From: an uncultured Ruminococcus sp.
GTDB lineage: Bacteria > Bacillota > Clostridia > Lachnospirales > Lachnospiraceae
Length of the DNA: 64,000 nt
Direction: 5' to 3'
Assembly (NCBI GenBank): GCA_900066355.1
Contig: FMEL01000003.1
Location: 124,001-188,000, forward strand
Position numbers and translations under genes: made by a program. The notes beneath the pieces were generated by a model. That model was not told where the DNA came from and ran no database searches. It was given only the letters and a program-made list of their open reading frames with translations. Positions 1 to 7,522 of the stretch are shown here, piece by piece; position 1 is the stretch's first letter, and every line of letters starts with the position of its first letter.

Positions 1-534
1 TGCCAGAAAAGAAGCAGCATTGATCTGCTCCGCCGTTGTTTCTGTAGCAGAATCTACAATAAAAAAATGATTCATCAGATAATCATAATCTGCCAGTGTT
101 TCCGGTGCCAGATCGATTTCCGGCACCGGAACGACCTGTGCTGCCGCTGTTGCAGTCTCCTCCTCTGCAGGAGGTTCCGTCACAGCCGCCCGAGTATTGT
201 CCTGCCCTGGTTTCGGAGTTTCTGTCACTTCCAGTTCATTTTTCACAGATTCTGTAATTTGTGGCGTCTTCGTAATTCCCGGTGTCACTCTCGCATCTTT
301 ATTTTCTTCACGCACCATCTTTCCAAGATATCGCGTATTACTCTCCACCAGCTTTTCATATGTCTCCTGATCCTGTCTCTGCAGATCTTCCACGGCCTGT
401 CCTTCCAGAAAACGATACAGCGGGAGCTGCCGGAATACATTTTTCTGCAGCGCAAATACTCCCGGCACAACCGCCAGAACCACAAATATGCAACACTCCA
501 AAACAAGATAAAATACCTGCCGGACCTTTGACAC
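1..534 (-). CDS. spoIIP: Stage II sporulation protein P, N-terminal part (cut by window edge)
   Basis: SpoIIP is a membrane-anchored peptidoglycan amidase/endopeptidase of the SpoIID-SpoIIM-SpoIIP engulfment complex. Only the first 178 codons are here. Bottom-strand translation from a GTG at 534 gives a membrane anchor (residues about 7-28), a Pro/Thr/Glu-rich linker (about 75-145), then YDYLMNHFFIVDS near residue 149, a segment I associate with the region before the SpoIIP catalytic domain. The start is chosen because AGGGGTG lies about 6 nt upstream. It sits 43 bp behind gpr, a common gene order in spore formers. The catalytic domain lies outside the window, so the call rests on the N-terminus and context. 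Confidence 0.75.
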   Translation of the reverse strand, partial: MSKVRQVFYLVLECCIFVVLAVVPGVFALQKNVFRQLPLYRFLEGQAVEDLQRQDQETYEKLVESNTRYLGKMVREENKDARVTPGITKTPQITESVKNELEVTETPKPGQDNTRAAVTEPPAEEETATAAAQVVPVPEIDLAPETLADYDYLMNHFFIVDSATETTAEQINAASFLA

Positions 535-577
535 AGGATCACCCCTTTCAGATAATCCTATGATATTTTTTTTCGAA

Positions 578-1486
578 TTATACTTGACTGAACGCAATGT
601 TCAGACCTTCAGATATTGTGAAACTCAGATATTTTATAGTTTCATCTACATCTTTCGGTGTAACAAACATACTGTACAGATTAGGAGCGATCATTTCGTC
701 CAAAAACTCCTTCTGCTCCGTTTCCTCCAGTGTATCCAAAAGGTGTGCCATCGAATCATGAACGATCGTAGCTGCGTCCACCACAGTCGGCACACCGATT
801 CCAATCACCTTCACCTGTAAATTTTCCTCAGTCAGACCATTTCTATGATTTCCGACACCCGAGCCCGGATGAATTCCCGTGTCCGTAATCTGTATCGTAC
901 GACTGAGCCTGCGTACACTCCTTGCTGCAAGCGCATCAATTGCAACCACGACATCCGGTTTTGTCTCAGAAACAATTCCCTGCACGATCTCCGCAGTCTC
1001 CATACCGGTCTGTGCCATCACTCCGGGGGCGATTCCGCTGATCCGGTGCATTTTTTCATGTTTGATCCCGCGAAGCCCATATTCTTTTATAATATGTCGT
1101 GTCATCAGAAGATTATCCACTACCTGAGGTCCCAGTGCATCAGCAGTGATCGCCGCATTTCCCAGCCCAACGACAAGTACTGACTTTTCTTTTTTAAGAT
1201 CGATCAGTTTTCGCAGGTGAGTCGATAGCTCTTCGGATATTTCTCTGTGATAATCCTCATCCGGTGTCGAAAGCTCCGGCGCCTCAATCGTAATATACGT
1301 TCCCTGCGGCCGTCCCATGGATTTTGCTCCATTTTCCGTCACAATTTTTACGACCGTCGTCCGCACATCTTTTTCCTCATCGTATTCTTCATGCACTTCC
1401 ACACCCCGTATTTCCGCATTTTCCTCCGCAAATCGCTCTGTTGTCTCAAGTGCAAGGTCTGTTCTGATTCTTCTGCTCCCCGACAT
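578..1486 (-). CDS. gpr: Germination protease GPR (302 aa)
   Basis: GPR is the spore endoprotease (peptidase family A25) that degrades small acid-soluble proteins at germination. It is made as a zymogen that loses an N-terminal propeptide. Recognisable segments are RTDLALET near the N-terminus, VVGLGNAAITADALGP and VVAIDALAARS. Two in-frame starts exist. The ATG at 1510 has only a weak ribosome site, whereas the ATG at 1486 (MSGSRRI) is preceded by AGGAGGATG at good spacing and is preferred. spoIIP follows 43 bp downstream. The gene diverges from rpsT, and the two upstream regions overlap. Forespore-specific expression is expected from the family but I could not identify a clear sigma-G promoter. 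Confidence 0.95.
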   Translation of the reverse strand: MSGSRRIRTDLALETTERFAEENAEIRGVEVHEEYDEEKDVRTTVVKIVTENGAKSMGRPQGTYITIEAPELSTPDEDYHREISEELSTHLRKLIDLKKEKSVLVVGLGNAAITADALGPQVVDNLLMTRHIIKEYGLRGIKHEKMHRISGIAPGVMAQTGMETAEIVQGIVSETKPDVVVAIDALAARSVRRLSRTIQITDTGIHPGSGVGNHRNGLTEENLQVKVIGIGVPTVVDAATIVHDSMAHLLDTLEETEQKEFLDEMIAPNLYSMFVTPKDVDETIKYLSFTISEGLNIAFSQV

Positions 1487-1568
1487 ATCTGCATCCTCCT
1501 GTTTTTTCATATTTTTGCTTTCTGTAACGTTTATGAGAATTATTTGTAATTTTTACGTGAATTATGTA

Positions 1569-1597
1569 TTGACAATCCCTGCCAAATGTACTAATAT
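1569..1597 (+). promoter_or_regulatory. rpsT promoter
   Basis: TTGACA at 1569-1574, a 17-bp spacer, and TAATAT at 1592-1597. This is a near-consensus housekeeping promoter reading into rpsT, with a leader of about 75 nt. Confidence 0.8.
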
Positions 1598-1679
1598 ATA
1601 TAAGCATGTTTACAGAAGCGCCCGTGTCTGTTTCTGTAACAACGACACAATATCAGAATTTGAAACGGAGGTGTACCAA

Positions 1680-1943
1680 TTGGCTAACATCAAATCTGCT
1701 AAGAAGAGAATTTTAGTAAACAGAACTAAAGCTGCTAGAAACAAATCTATCCGCTCTGCTGTTAAAACTTCTATCAAAAAAGTAGAAGCTGCAGTTCAGG
1801 AAAACAATAAAGCTGCTGCACAGGCTGCTCTTACAGAGGCTATCTCTACAATCAGCAAAGCAACTTCCAAAGGTGTTTATCACAAAAACAACTGTGCAAG
1901 AAAAATTTCCCGTCTTACTAAAGCTGTCAACAGCATTGGCTAA
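1680..1943 (+). CDS. rpsT: 30S ribosomal protein S20 (87 aa)
   Basis: S20 is a 16S rRNA-binding protein of the small subunit. The product begins (M)ANIKSAKKRI and is Lys/Ala-rich with long helices, ending in KISRLTKAVNSIG, as S20 proteins do. The start is TTG at 1680, set by GGAGGTG at 1668-1674. An in-frame ORF extends upstream to 1317, but it overlaps gpr and has no support as protein. S20 commonly uses a weak start codon, which can help autogenous control. It has its own promoter and two consecutive terminators. Confidence 0.95.
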   Translation: MANIKSAKKRILVNRTKAARNKSIRSAVKTSIKKVEAAVQENNKAAAQAALTEAISTISKATSKGVYHKNNCARKISRLTKAVNSIG

Positions 1944-1986
1944 TTCAGGAAACACTTATTTTTAATTATAAGCTTATAATTAAAAG

Positions 1987-2018
1987 GACAGTCACAACCG
2001 TCAGTGACTGTCTTTTTT
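1987..2018 (+). terminator. rpsT terminator
   Basis: A 9-bp stem GACAGTCAC/GTGACTGTC (1987-1995 with 2004-2012) is followed by a T run. On the opposite strand it is followed by CCTTTTAATT, so it may also stop nadA transcripts. Confidence 0.85.
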
Positions 2019-2032
2019 ATTTCTGTAAATCA

Positions 2033-2072
2033 GGCGGGCAGATCTCTTTACGAATCTGCCCGCCTTTTTCTT
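2033..2072 (+). terminator. Second hairpin terminator between rpsT and nadA
   Basis: An 11-bp GC-rich stem (GGCGGGCAGAT at 2033 with its complement ending at 2064) is followed by TTTTTCTTTT. It lies 15 bp from the nadA stop codon. Confidence 0.75.
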
Positions 2073-2086
2073 TTGTATTCGTAAAA

Positions 2087-3004
2087 TCAGCCGCCAAGTT
2101 CCACCATACGATGAATGCAGCGTCCTGCCCCATCAACAACATTCTGCGGAAGTTCAATCACTTCTCCGCCCGTTCCCTTCAGACAATTATAAATATCCAT
2201 CAGTGTCGTAATTTTCATATTCATACAGGTAAGCATAACGGAAAGCGGATAAAACTGCTTATCCGGACATGCAAACTGCAGATGTTCAACAATACTGTTT
2301 TCTGTACCGATGATAAATTCTTTTGCATCGGATTTTTTTGCATAATCTATAATGCCTGTTGTAGAACCTATATAATCAGCCTGCTCAACTACTTCCTGAC
2401 GGCATTCCGGATGAACAAGAAGAAGTGCCTCCGGATGTGCTTTTCGAGCTTTTTCGACATCTTTTGCACTGACAACAATATGTCTCGGACATCCACCTTT
2501 ATAGAAAACAAAGGATTTTTCCGGAAGTTTTTCGGCTACGAATCTTCCAAGATTCGGATCTGGAATAAACAGAATCTTATCATTTTCAATTTTACTGCAT
2601 ATCTGAACCGCCGAAGAAGATGTCACACAAACATCACATTCTGTTTTCAGCTCGGAAGTCGTGTTGATATAAGCCACAACCGTATGATCCGGATGCTCTG
2701 CTTTCAGTTTACGGAGTCCCTCAAGATCAAGCTGCTCTGCCATCGGGCATCCTGCTGAAGGATTTGCAAGCCATACTTTTTTCTCCGGACTCAGTACTTT
2801 ACATGTCTCTGCCATGAAACGGACACCACACATGATCACACCTTTACAATTACTTTTTGCTCCCTGTACACTCAGTCCATAGGAATCCCCCACATAATCT
2901 GCAACTTCCAGTATTTCCTGTCCCTGATACGCATGTGCCAGAATACAGACATCCTGCTCTTTTTTCATTCGCAGGATTTCCTGCTGAATTTCCTGTATTG
3001 TCAT
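2087..3004 (-). CDS. nadA: Quinolinate synthase NadA (305 aa)
   Basis: NadA is the [4Fe-4S] enzyme that condenses iminoaspartate with dihydroxyacetone phosphate to quinolinate in de novo NAD synthesis. Candidate cluster and active-site segments are visible: VIMCGVRFMAET, NPSAGCPMAEQ, LVHPECRQEV and the C-terminal LTCMNMKITT. The start is the ATG at 3004 (MTIQEIQ). It overlaps the niaR stop codon in an ATGA arrangement and has AGAAAGGA upstream. An extension to 3040 would run further into niaR and is not favoured. It is the last gene of nadB-nadC-niaR-nadA, so translation is probably coupled to niaR. Confidence 0.95.
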   Translation of the reverse strand: MTIQEIQQEILRMKKEQDVCILAHAYQGQEILEVADYVGDSYGLSVQGAKSNCKGVIMCGVRFMAETCKVLSPEKKVWLANPSAGCPMAEQLDLEGLRKLKAEHPDHTVVAYINTTSELKTECDVCVTSSSAVQICSKIENDKILFIPDPNLGRFVAEKLPEKSFVFYKGGCPRHIVVSAKDVEKARKAHPEALLLVHPECRQEVVEQADYIGSTTGIIDYAKKSDAKEFIIGTENSIVEHLQFACPDKQFYPLSVMLTCMNMKITTLMDIYNCLKGTGGEVIELPQNVVDGAGRCIHRMVELGG

Positions 3005-3552
3005 AATTTTATATTTCCTTTCTCTGTATGCTGCTCCCACGGCTGAAGTGGCGCAAGAAATCCTGCTTTCTCCAGCTGATTTCGGATCAGATCCAGCCTT
3101 TCCTCACTTGATGCTTCAATCAGATGATAATGATATCCTGAAGTTGCACTGCTGAGCACCGTAGAACGGCTGTTTTGCAGTGCCTGAATAAATTCACTGA
3201 CATCCTGTCTTGAGCGGATATCCATCTCCGCACTGACACGCCCGTAAACCCTGTGACTGATGCTGATATTTTTTACATGTCCGCCGCAATCCACGATCAG
3301 ATTCAGCTCCTGTGCTGCTTTGTCCTGACTGTGACGTACTTTGAATTCACGGGTACAGCTGCTGTCCTGCTCCATGACATAACCTTTTGTTGTGGAGAGG
3401 ATTCCCGGTGTGGATGCACGGATCACCGCCAGATCCTGCACGATCACCTGGCGGCTGACCCCAAAACGTCCTGCCAGTTCTCTTGCTGCAATCGGAACTT
3501 CCGTCTGTTTCAGGATCTTTAATATTTCTCCGCGTCGTTCTCCTGTATTCAT
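3001..3552 (-). CDS. niaR: NAD biosynthesis repressor NiaR (183 aa)
   Basis: NiaR (YrxA family) is a niacin-responsive repressor of NAD synthesis and niacin uptake genes in Firmicutes. Residues 1-60 form an HTH domain (GEILKILKQTEVPIAAREL followed by GVSRQVIVQDLAVIR). The rest is a 3H domain with characteristic histidines (CGGHV, SISHRV, GYHYHLIEA) that bind metal and effector. Placement inside the operon it would control, together with a palindrome over the nadB promoter, implies autoregulation. It starts 12 bp after nadC and ends in an ATGA overlap with nadA. Confidence 0.9.
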   Translation of the reverse strand: MNTGERRGEILKILKQTEVPIAARELAGRFGVSRQVIVQDLAVIRASTPGILSTTKGYVMEQDSSCTREFKVRHSQDKAAQELNLIVDCGGHVKNISISHRVYGRVSAEMDIRSRQDVSEFIQALQNSRSTVLSSATSGYHYHLIEASSEERLDLIRNQLEKAGFLAPLQPWEQHTEKGNIKL

Positions 3553-3564
3553 AGAATTTTCTCC

Positions 3565-4416
3565 TTATACCGCATGAAGGTTTTTCATGGAAATGTCAAG
3601 AATCGGAGCAGAATGCGTCAACGCACCGCTGGAAACAAAATCAACACCGATCTCACGGATCTTCTGGATATTTTCTTTTGTGATGTTACCGGAGCATTCT
3701 GTCTGCGCTCTTCCGTCAATCAGTTCGACTGCCTGTTTCATAACTTCCGGTGTCATATTATCCAGCATGATAATGTCTGCACCTGCTTCAACTGCTTCTT
3801 TTACCTGATCAAGTGTCTCTACTTCTATCTCAATCTTGCGTACAAATGGGGCATATGCTTTTGCCATCTTGACTGCTTTTGCAACACTGCCCGCAGCTCC
3901 GATATGGTTGTCTTTCAGCAGGACACCATCAGACAGGTTGTATCTGTGGTTATGTCCGCCCCCGACTCTTACTGCATATTTTTCAAATACACGGCAGTTT
4001 GGTGTTGTTTTTCTTGTATCAAGAAGTGTCACATTACTTCCTTCAAGAAGCTTTGCCACCTGTCTGGTGTAAGTTGCAATGCCGCTCATTCTCTGCAGAT
4101 AGTTCAATGCCACACGCTCACCGGAAAGAAGTACGCGGATATCTCCGGTTACCGTTGCCATCAGCTCACCTTTTTTTACTTCATCTCCGTCCTTGCAATG
4201 AAGATCAATTTCTGTCTTTTCATCAAGGATCGTAAATACTCTCGCGTAGATTTCCAGTCCGGCAACCACACCATCTTCTTTTGCGATCAGGTCAACGGTT
4301 CCCTTTGTGGCAGTCGGCATTACTGCATTTGTAGAAACATCCTCGCTTGTGATATCTTCCTGTAACGCCATACGGATTAACTGATCCGCCTGCATTTTCA
4401 TTGTAATTTCATTCAT
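3565..4416 (-). CDS. nadC: Nicotinate-nucleotide diphosphorylase (carboxylating) NadC (283 aa)
   Basis: NadC is quinolinate phosphoribosyltransferase; it turns quinolinate and PRPP into nicotinate mononucleotide with CO2 release. Family motifs are GERVALNYLQRMSGIAT, LLDTRKTTPNCR, EKYAVRVGGGHNHR, LLKDNHI, EIEVETLDQ and IMLDNM, covering the substrate and PRPP contacts. Length is normal. Its ATG lies inside the end of nadB (8-nt overlap), indicating translational coupling. All three dedicated enzymes from aspartate to NaMN (nadB, nadC, nadA) are in this operon. Confidence 0.96.
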   Translation of the reverse strand: MNEITMKMQADQLIRMALQEDITSEDVSTNAVMPTATKGTVDLIAKEDGVVAGLEIYARVFTILDEKTEIDLHCKDGDEVKKGELMATVTGDIRVLLSGERVALNYLQRMSGIATYTRQVAKLLEGSNVTLLDTRKTTPNCRVFEKYAVRVGGGHNHRYNLSDGVLLKDNHIGAAGSVAKAVKMAKAYAPFVRKIEIEVETLDQVKEAVEAGADIIMLDNMTPEVMKQAVELIDGRAQTECSGNITKENIQKIREIGVDFVSSGALTHSAPILDISMKNLHAV

Positions 4417-5698
4417 GGCTCATTTTCATCCTTTCGATTTCCTTTAATACCATTTTGTGATAACCATCCAGTACTGCTTCTTTATCTTCATATGGTTTCA
4501 TATCTACAGAACCGAGTCTGCACGGCTCATGCTTCTTTCCGAAAATTATATCATCTGCCGCTCTTCTTGCAAAGACCAGAGATTCCAGCAGGGAATTGCT
4601 TGCCAGTCTGTTTTTGCCGTGAACGCCATTACAGCTCGTCTCACCGCAGGCGTACAGCCCCTTCATAGAAGTACGGCTTCCCAGGTCAACTTTGATCCCG
4701 CCCATGAAATAGTGCTGTGCCGGAACGACCGGAATCGGCTCTTTGCGTGGATCAAAACCTTCTTCAAGGCATCTGCGGAAAATATTCGGGAAATGTTTCA
4801 TAATCGTATCTTCGCCCAGCGGACGCATATCTTCCCAGACAAATTCTGTCTCATCTTTTTCCATCTGCCCGAAAATTTTCTGACTCAGAAGATCACGTGG
4901 CTGCAGCTCATCTGTAAAACGCTGTCCGTTCCTGTCATAGAGAAGTGCCCCTTCACCACGGACAGATTCGGAAATCAGAAATCTTCTGCCCGGCTTATGA
5001 GAATAAAGTGTTGTCGGATGAATCTGTATGTAATCAAGATGTTCAAGAACGACCTGATGTTTCATCGCAATTCCAAGGCCGTCACCGGCAATATGCGGAA
5101 AGTTCGTGGAGTTCTTATAAAGGCCTCCAAGTCCGCCGCATGCCAGTACAACGTTGGACGCATATACCGGGTAAACCTCATTCTGCTCATCCATGATAAC
5201 CACACCGCCGCAAATATTGTCATCAGAAATCAGATCGACCATCGTCATGTATTCACAGATTTCGATGTTATCTCTGGCGCGTGCCTGTTCAAGTAAAGTC
5301 TGTGTAATCTGTTTGCCTGTGATATCTTCATAAAAAAGGATTCTCGGCTGGGAATGTGCACCTTCTCTGGTAAAATCAAGTTCTCCGTCCGGAGTTCTCG
5401 CAAATGTAACATTGCGCTGAAGAAGATCACGGATGATGCTGTTGGAACTGCGGATCATAAGATCAACCGCTTTTTTGTCATTTTCGTAATGTCCTGCACG
5501 CATGGTATCTTCAAAGTAATCATTATAATCGTCTTCTCCGCGCAGCATGCAGATACCGCCCTGTGCAAGGAAAGAATCAGACTGATCCGCTTCCTGTTTG
5601 GTGATCATCAGGATATTTGTGCGCTCCGGGAGGTTCAGGGCACAGTAAAGGCCCGCTGCTCCTGTTCCTACGATAATGACGTCGTAATTTTCTTTCAT
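4409..5698 (-). CDS. nadB: L-aspartate oxidase NadB, short form (429 aa)
   Basis: NadB is a flavoprotein that oxidises L-aspartate to iminoaspartate, the substrate of NadA. The N-terminal dinucleotide-binding motif VIIVGTGAAGLYCAL, the succinate dehydrogenase/fumarate reductase-type HPTTL segment, the SESVRGEGALL region and the FAD-binding ASNSLLESLVFARR segment are all present. At 429 residues it lacks most of the C-terminal helical domain of the roughly 530-residue enterobacterial enzyme. This short form is familiar in Clostridia and is not a truncation here, because the stop precedes a properly overlapped nadC. It is the first gene of the operon, with a consensus promoter upstream. Confidence 0.95.
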   Translation of the reverse strand: MKENYDVIIVGTGAAGLYCALNLPERTNILMITKQEADQSDSFLAQGGICMLRGEDDYNDYFEDTMRAGHYENDKKAVDLMIRSSNSIIRDLLQRNVTFARTPDGELDFTREGAHSQPRILFYEDITGKQITQTLLEQARARDNIEICEYMTMVDLISDDNICGGVVIMDEQNEVYPVYASNVVLACGGLGGLYKNSTNFPHIAGDGLGIAMKHQVVLEHLDYIQIHPTTLYSHKPGRRFLISESVRGEGALLYDRNGQRFTDELQPRDLLSQKIFGQMEKDETEFVWEDMRPLGEDTIMKHFPNIFRRCLEEGFDPRKEPIPVVPAQHYFMGGIKVDLGSRTSMKGLYACGETSCNGVHGKNRLASNSLLESLVFARRAADDIIFGKKHEPCRLGSVDMKPYEDKEAVLDGYHKMVLKEIERMKMSHE

Positions 5699-5766
5699 TT
5701 TTTGTGTCCTCGTACCGGTGATGCCGGATTTTCTTTTGGGTTTGGATTTGTGTTTTCTGTTTTGTG

Positions 5767-5802
5767 ATTATACTACCCGACACGTTAGGTGTCAAGACAC
5801 CT
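5767..5802 (-). promoter_or_regulatory. nadB promoter with NiaR-type operator
   Basis: On the bottom strand TTGACA (5790-5795), a 17-bp spacer and TATAAT (5767-5772) form a perfect consensus promoter. A perfect inverted repeat, AGGTGTC-AA-GACACCT (5787-5802), covers the -35 box and resembles the AGGTGTC/GACACCT core I recall for NiaR sites. This is the natural target for the niaR product two genes downstream. A further half-site-like GGTGTAAG lies at about 5820. Confidence 0.85.
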
Positions 5803-5835
5803 GTGTATATTATTGTAAAGGTGTAAGGAAATATG

Positions 5836-6113
5836 CCGGAAAAGGTATTCAGACAGGAAATATCGTGGGGCAGAGCTATAGGAATACGGCACCGAGAACG
5901 GCTTCGGGACTGAAATTTTCTAAGGTGCCGCTCAACTATTAAAACCATCCATAAAAATCACAAACTCGCCTTCGGCTCAGACAGTGTGATTTTTATGAAT
6001 AACATAGTTGTACAGCACCAAAGAAAATCTACAGTCCCTGCAGAGGTTCCCGGTCCCGTATTCCCCAGCTCTGTTCACAGACTTTTCCTGCTCTGATTCA
6101 CATCTTTTTCAAA
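5836..6113. repeat. Giant imperfect palindrome 1a (about 280 nt)
   Basis: Arms of about 126 nt (5836-5961 and 5986-6113) pair imperfectly along their length, with shared blocks such as CAGAGCT, GGAATACGG, GGGACTG and ATTTTCT. They close on a perfect 11-bp stem (ATAAAAATCAC at 5951, complement at 5986-5996). The apical loop carries AACTCGCC-ttc-GGCTCAGACA on the top strand (5963-5983), with a small inner GCC/GGC stem. No convincing ORF is present. See finding on the paired hairpin family. Confidence 0.8.
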
Positions 6114-6181
6114 TTTTTTACCCCACCTTTCCAATATATAGCACGATCCTCTTTCTCCAGGGCGGCGCTGACTACCACGAG

Positions 6182-6478
6182 ATAAATAAAGCAAAACAGG
6201 TGAGACTATTTCTGTCCTGAAAGCACAAAAACCTCGACAGCTATCCCATTCCGCGAGCCTTTGCAGATATCTGTAGTTGTACTTGGTTCTGAAATGTCTG
6301 CGTTATTCAGAAATGCCAGCTCTGTCTGAGCGTCAGCGAGTTTGCTGGCATTCCTGAATGGGTTTAGCAGACAGATCATGACCTAGTACAACCAGATATC
6401 GAAACTGCTCGCAGATGGGATAGCTGTCAGAGGTTTTGTTCCTTCCACCAGACTTTTCTCACCTGTTTGTTTTATTTA
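6182..6478. repeat. Giant imperfect palindrome 1b (297 nt), abutting the holA stop codon
   Basis: Arms of about 138 nt (6182-6320 and 6344-6478) pair over most of their length. Shared blocks include ATAAATAAA, ACAGGTGAG, GACAGCTATCCCAT, GCGAGC, GTTGTACT and GCCAGC. The apical loop holds the family motif on the bottom strand (6322-6342, reading AACTCGCTGACGCTCAGACA). The outer right edge coincides with the holA stop codon, so a holA transcript would end in this structure. It is separated from palindrome 1a by 68 nt (6114-6181) with no gene. Confidence 0.8.
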
Positions 6479-7465
6479 TTTCATGCTATATTTTACTATC
6501 AACAATTCCACACTCAATACATCCTGCAGTCTTCCGGTCTTCACGGCCTCCTCTGCATCTACAAAATCCTCCTCCGCTTTTTCAAGCTCCTCAATCTTGT
6601 ACGCCCTTGCACATGCCAGCAGATTTCTCACCGCAAACGACGGCACGCCCAGTCTTGTGGCTATCTCATTCTGGGAAGCTCCCTCCACCGACATCTTCTT
6701 CGCAAGACACATCTGCCGGAACTGCTTCGAAAGCAGAAACAGAATCCTCATTGGCGGCTCACGCAGTGTCAGAAGATCATTGTACAGATCCAGTGCTTTA
6801 CGCTGATTCTTTTCCGTAACGGCACGTACCATATCAAAAATTTTGTTTTCAGTCCGTGTGGTACAGATTTCCTCGATATCCTCTGCTGTGACGACATCTT
6901 TTCCCATCGTGTACGTGATCAGCTTTTCCAGTTCCATACGGATATTTCCCATATCCGTGCCGGTCTTTGTCAGGAACAGTTCCATATCTCCCGGACGGAT
7001 TCTTCTGCCTTCCTTCGCAAGGATTCCTGCTGCCCAGCGCATCAGAGTTTTCTCATCCTGCTTTGCAAATTCCACAATTCCGCCACAGCTTTTGACTGCT
7101 TTGTACATCCTGTTTCGTTTGTCGACTTCTTCCTCCACAAAAACCATACGCAGGTAGTCAGGAAGTTCCTTCATATAATCTGCCAGCTCGTCACATTTAT
7201 TTTTAAAAAATCCCGAATTTTCTACCAGAACTACTCTGCGGTCTGCAAAAAAGGGCATCGTCTCGCAGAGATCGATCAGCTCTCTTGCTTCGATTCCTTT
7301 GCCTTCATATTTACTGAAATTCATGGTATCGTCATCTGGATTCAACGCATGTATCAGTTTTTCTTTATACTGGATCTTAAGATATGCCTCTTCGCCAAAT
7401 AAAAGGTACGCATTTTTAAAATTGCCTGTCTTAATATCTTCCTGTAAATTCTTCAATGCTGACAA
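6476..7465 (-). CDS. holA: DNA polymerase III subunit delta HolA (329 aa)
   Basis: Delta is the wrench subunit of the clamp loader; it opens the DnaN ring with DnaX and delta-prime. Typical features are the start MSALKNLQEDIKTGNFKNAYLLFGEE (AAA+-like domain I), VVLVENSGFF, the LPDYLRMVFVEEEVDKRNRMYK segment, and the C-terminal collar with PPMRILFLLSKQFRQM. Length matches Firmicute delta proteins of about 330-345 residues. It follows comEC after 57 bp, a common pairing. The stop codon runs directly into a giant hairpin that may serve as its 3-prime end. Confidence 0.93.
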   Translation of the reverse strand: MSALKNLQEDIKTGNFKNAYLLFGEEAYLKIQYKEKLIHALNPDDDTMNFSKYEGKGIEARELIDLCETMPFFADRRVVLVENSGFFKNKCDELADYMKELPDYLRMVFVEEEVDKRNRMYKAVKSCGGIVEFAKQDEKTLMRWAAGILAKEGRRIRPGDMELFLTKTGTDMGNIRMELEKLITYTMGKDVVTAEDIEEICTTRTENKIFDMVRAVTEKNQRKALDLYNDLLTLREPPMRILFLLSKQFRQMCLAKKMSVEGASQNEIATRLGVPSFAVRNLLACARAYKIEELEKAEEDFVDAEEAVKTGRLQDVLSVELLIVKYSMK

Positions 7466-7522
7466 GTCCTCCTGAAAATCACCCTATCTGTCTCTCTAGT
7501 ATAGACGATTTTTTCTTTTTTC

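Noticed and set aside
1317..1679. N-terminal extension of the rpsT reading frame
   Set aside because: It runs antisense through gpr, and the S20 sequence with its ribosome site starts at the TTG at 1680.
3574..4365. Long rightward ORF opposite nadC
   Set aside because: Antisense shadow of a well-conserved gene; no ribosome site, and the protein is rich in Cys, Phe and His as shadow frames are.
4409..5698. Short NadB considered as a truncated pseudogene
   Set aside because: The frame is intact and precisely coupled to nadC, and the shorter form is usual in Clostridia.
6008..6220. 70-codon ORF in the double-hairpin region
   Set aside because: It crosses both palindromes, lacks a ribosome site and has no sensible protein pattern; the same holds for the 87-codon ORF at 55593-55856.
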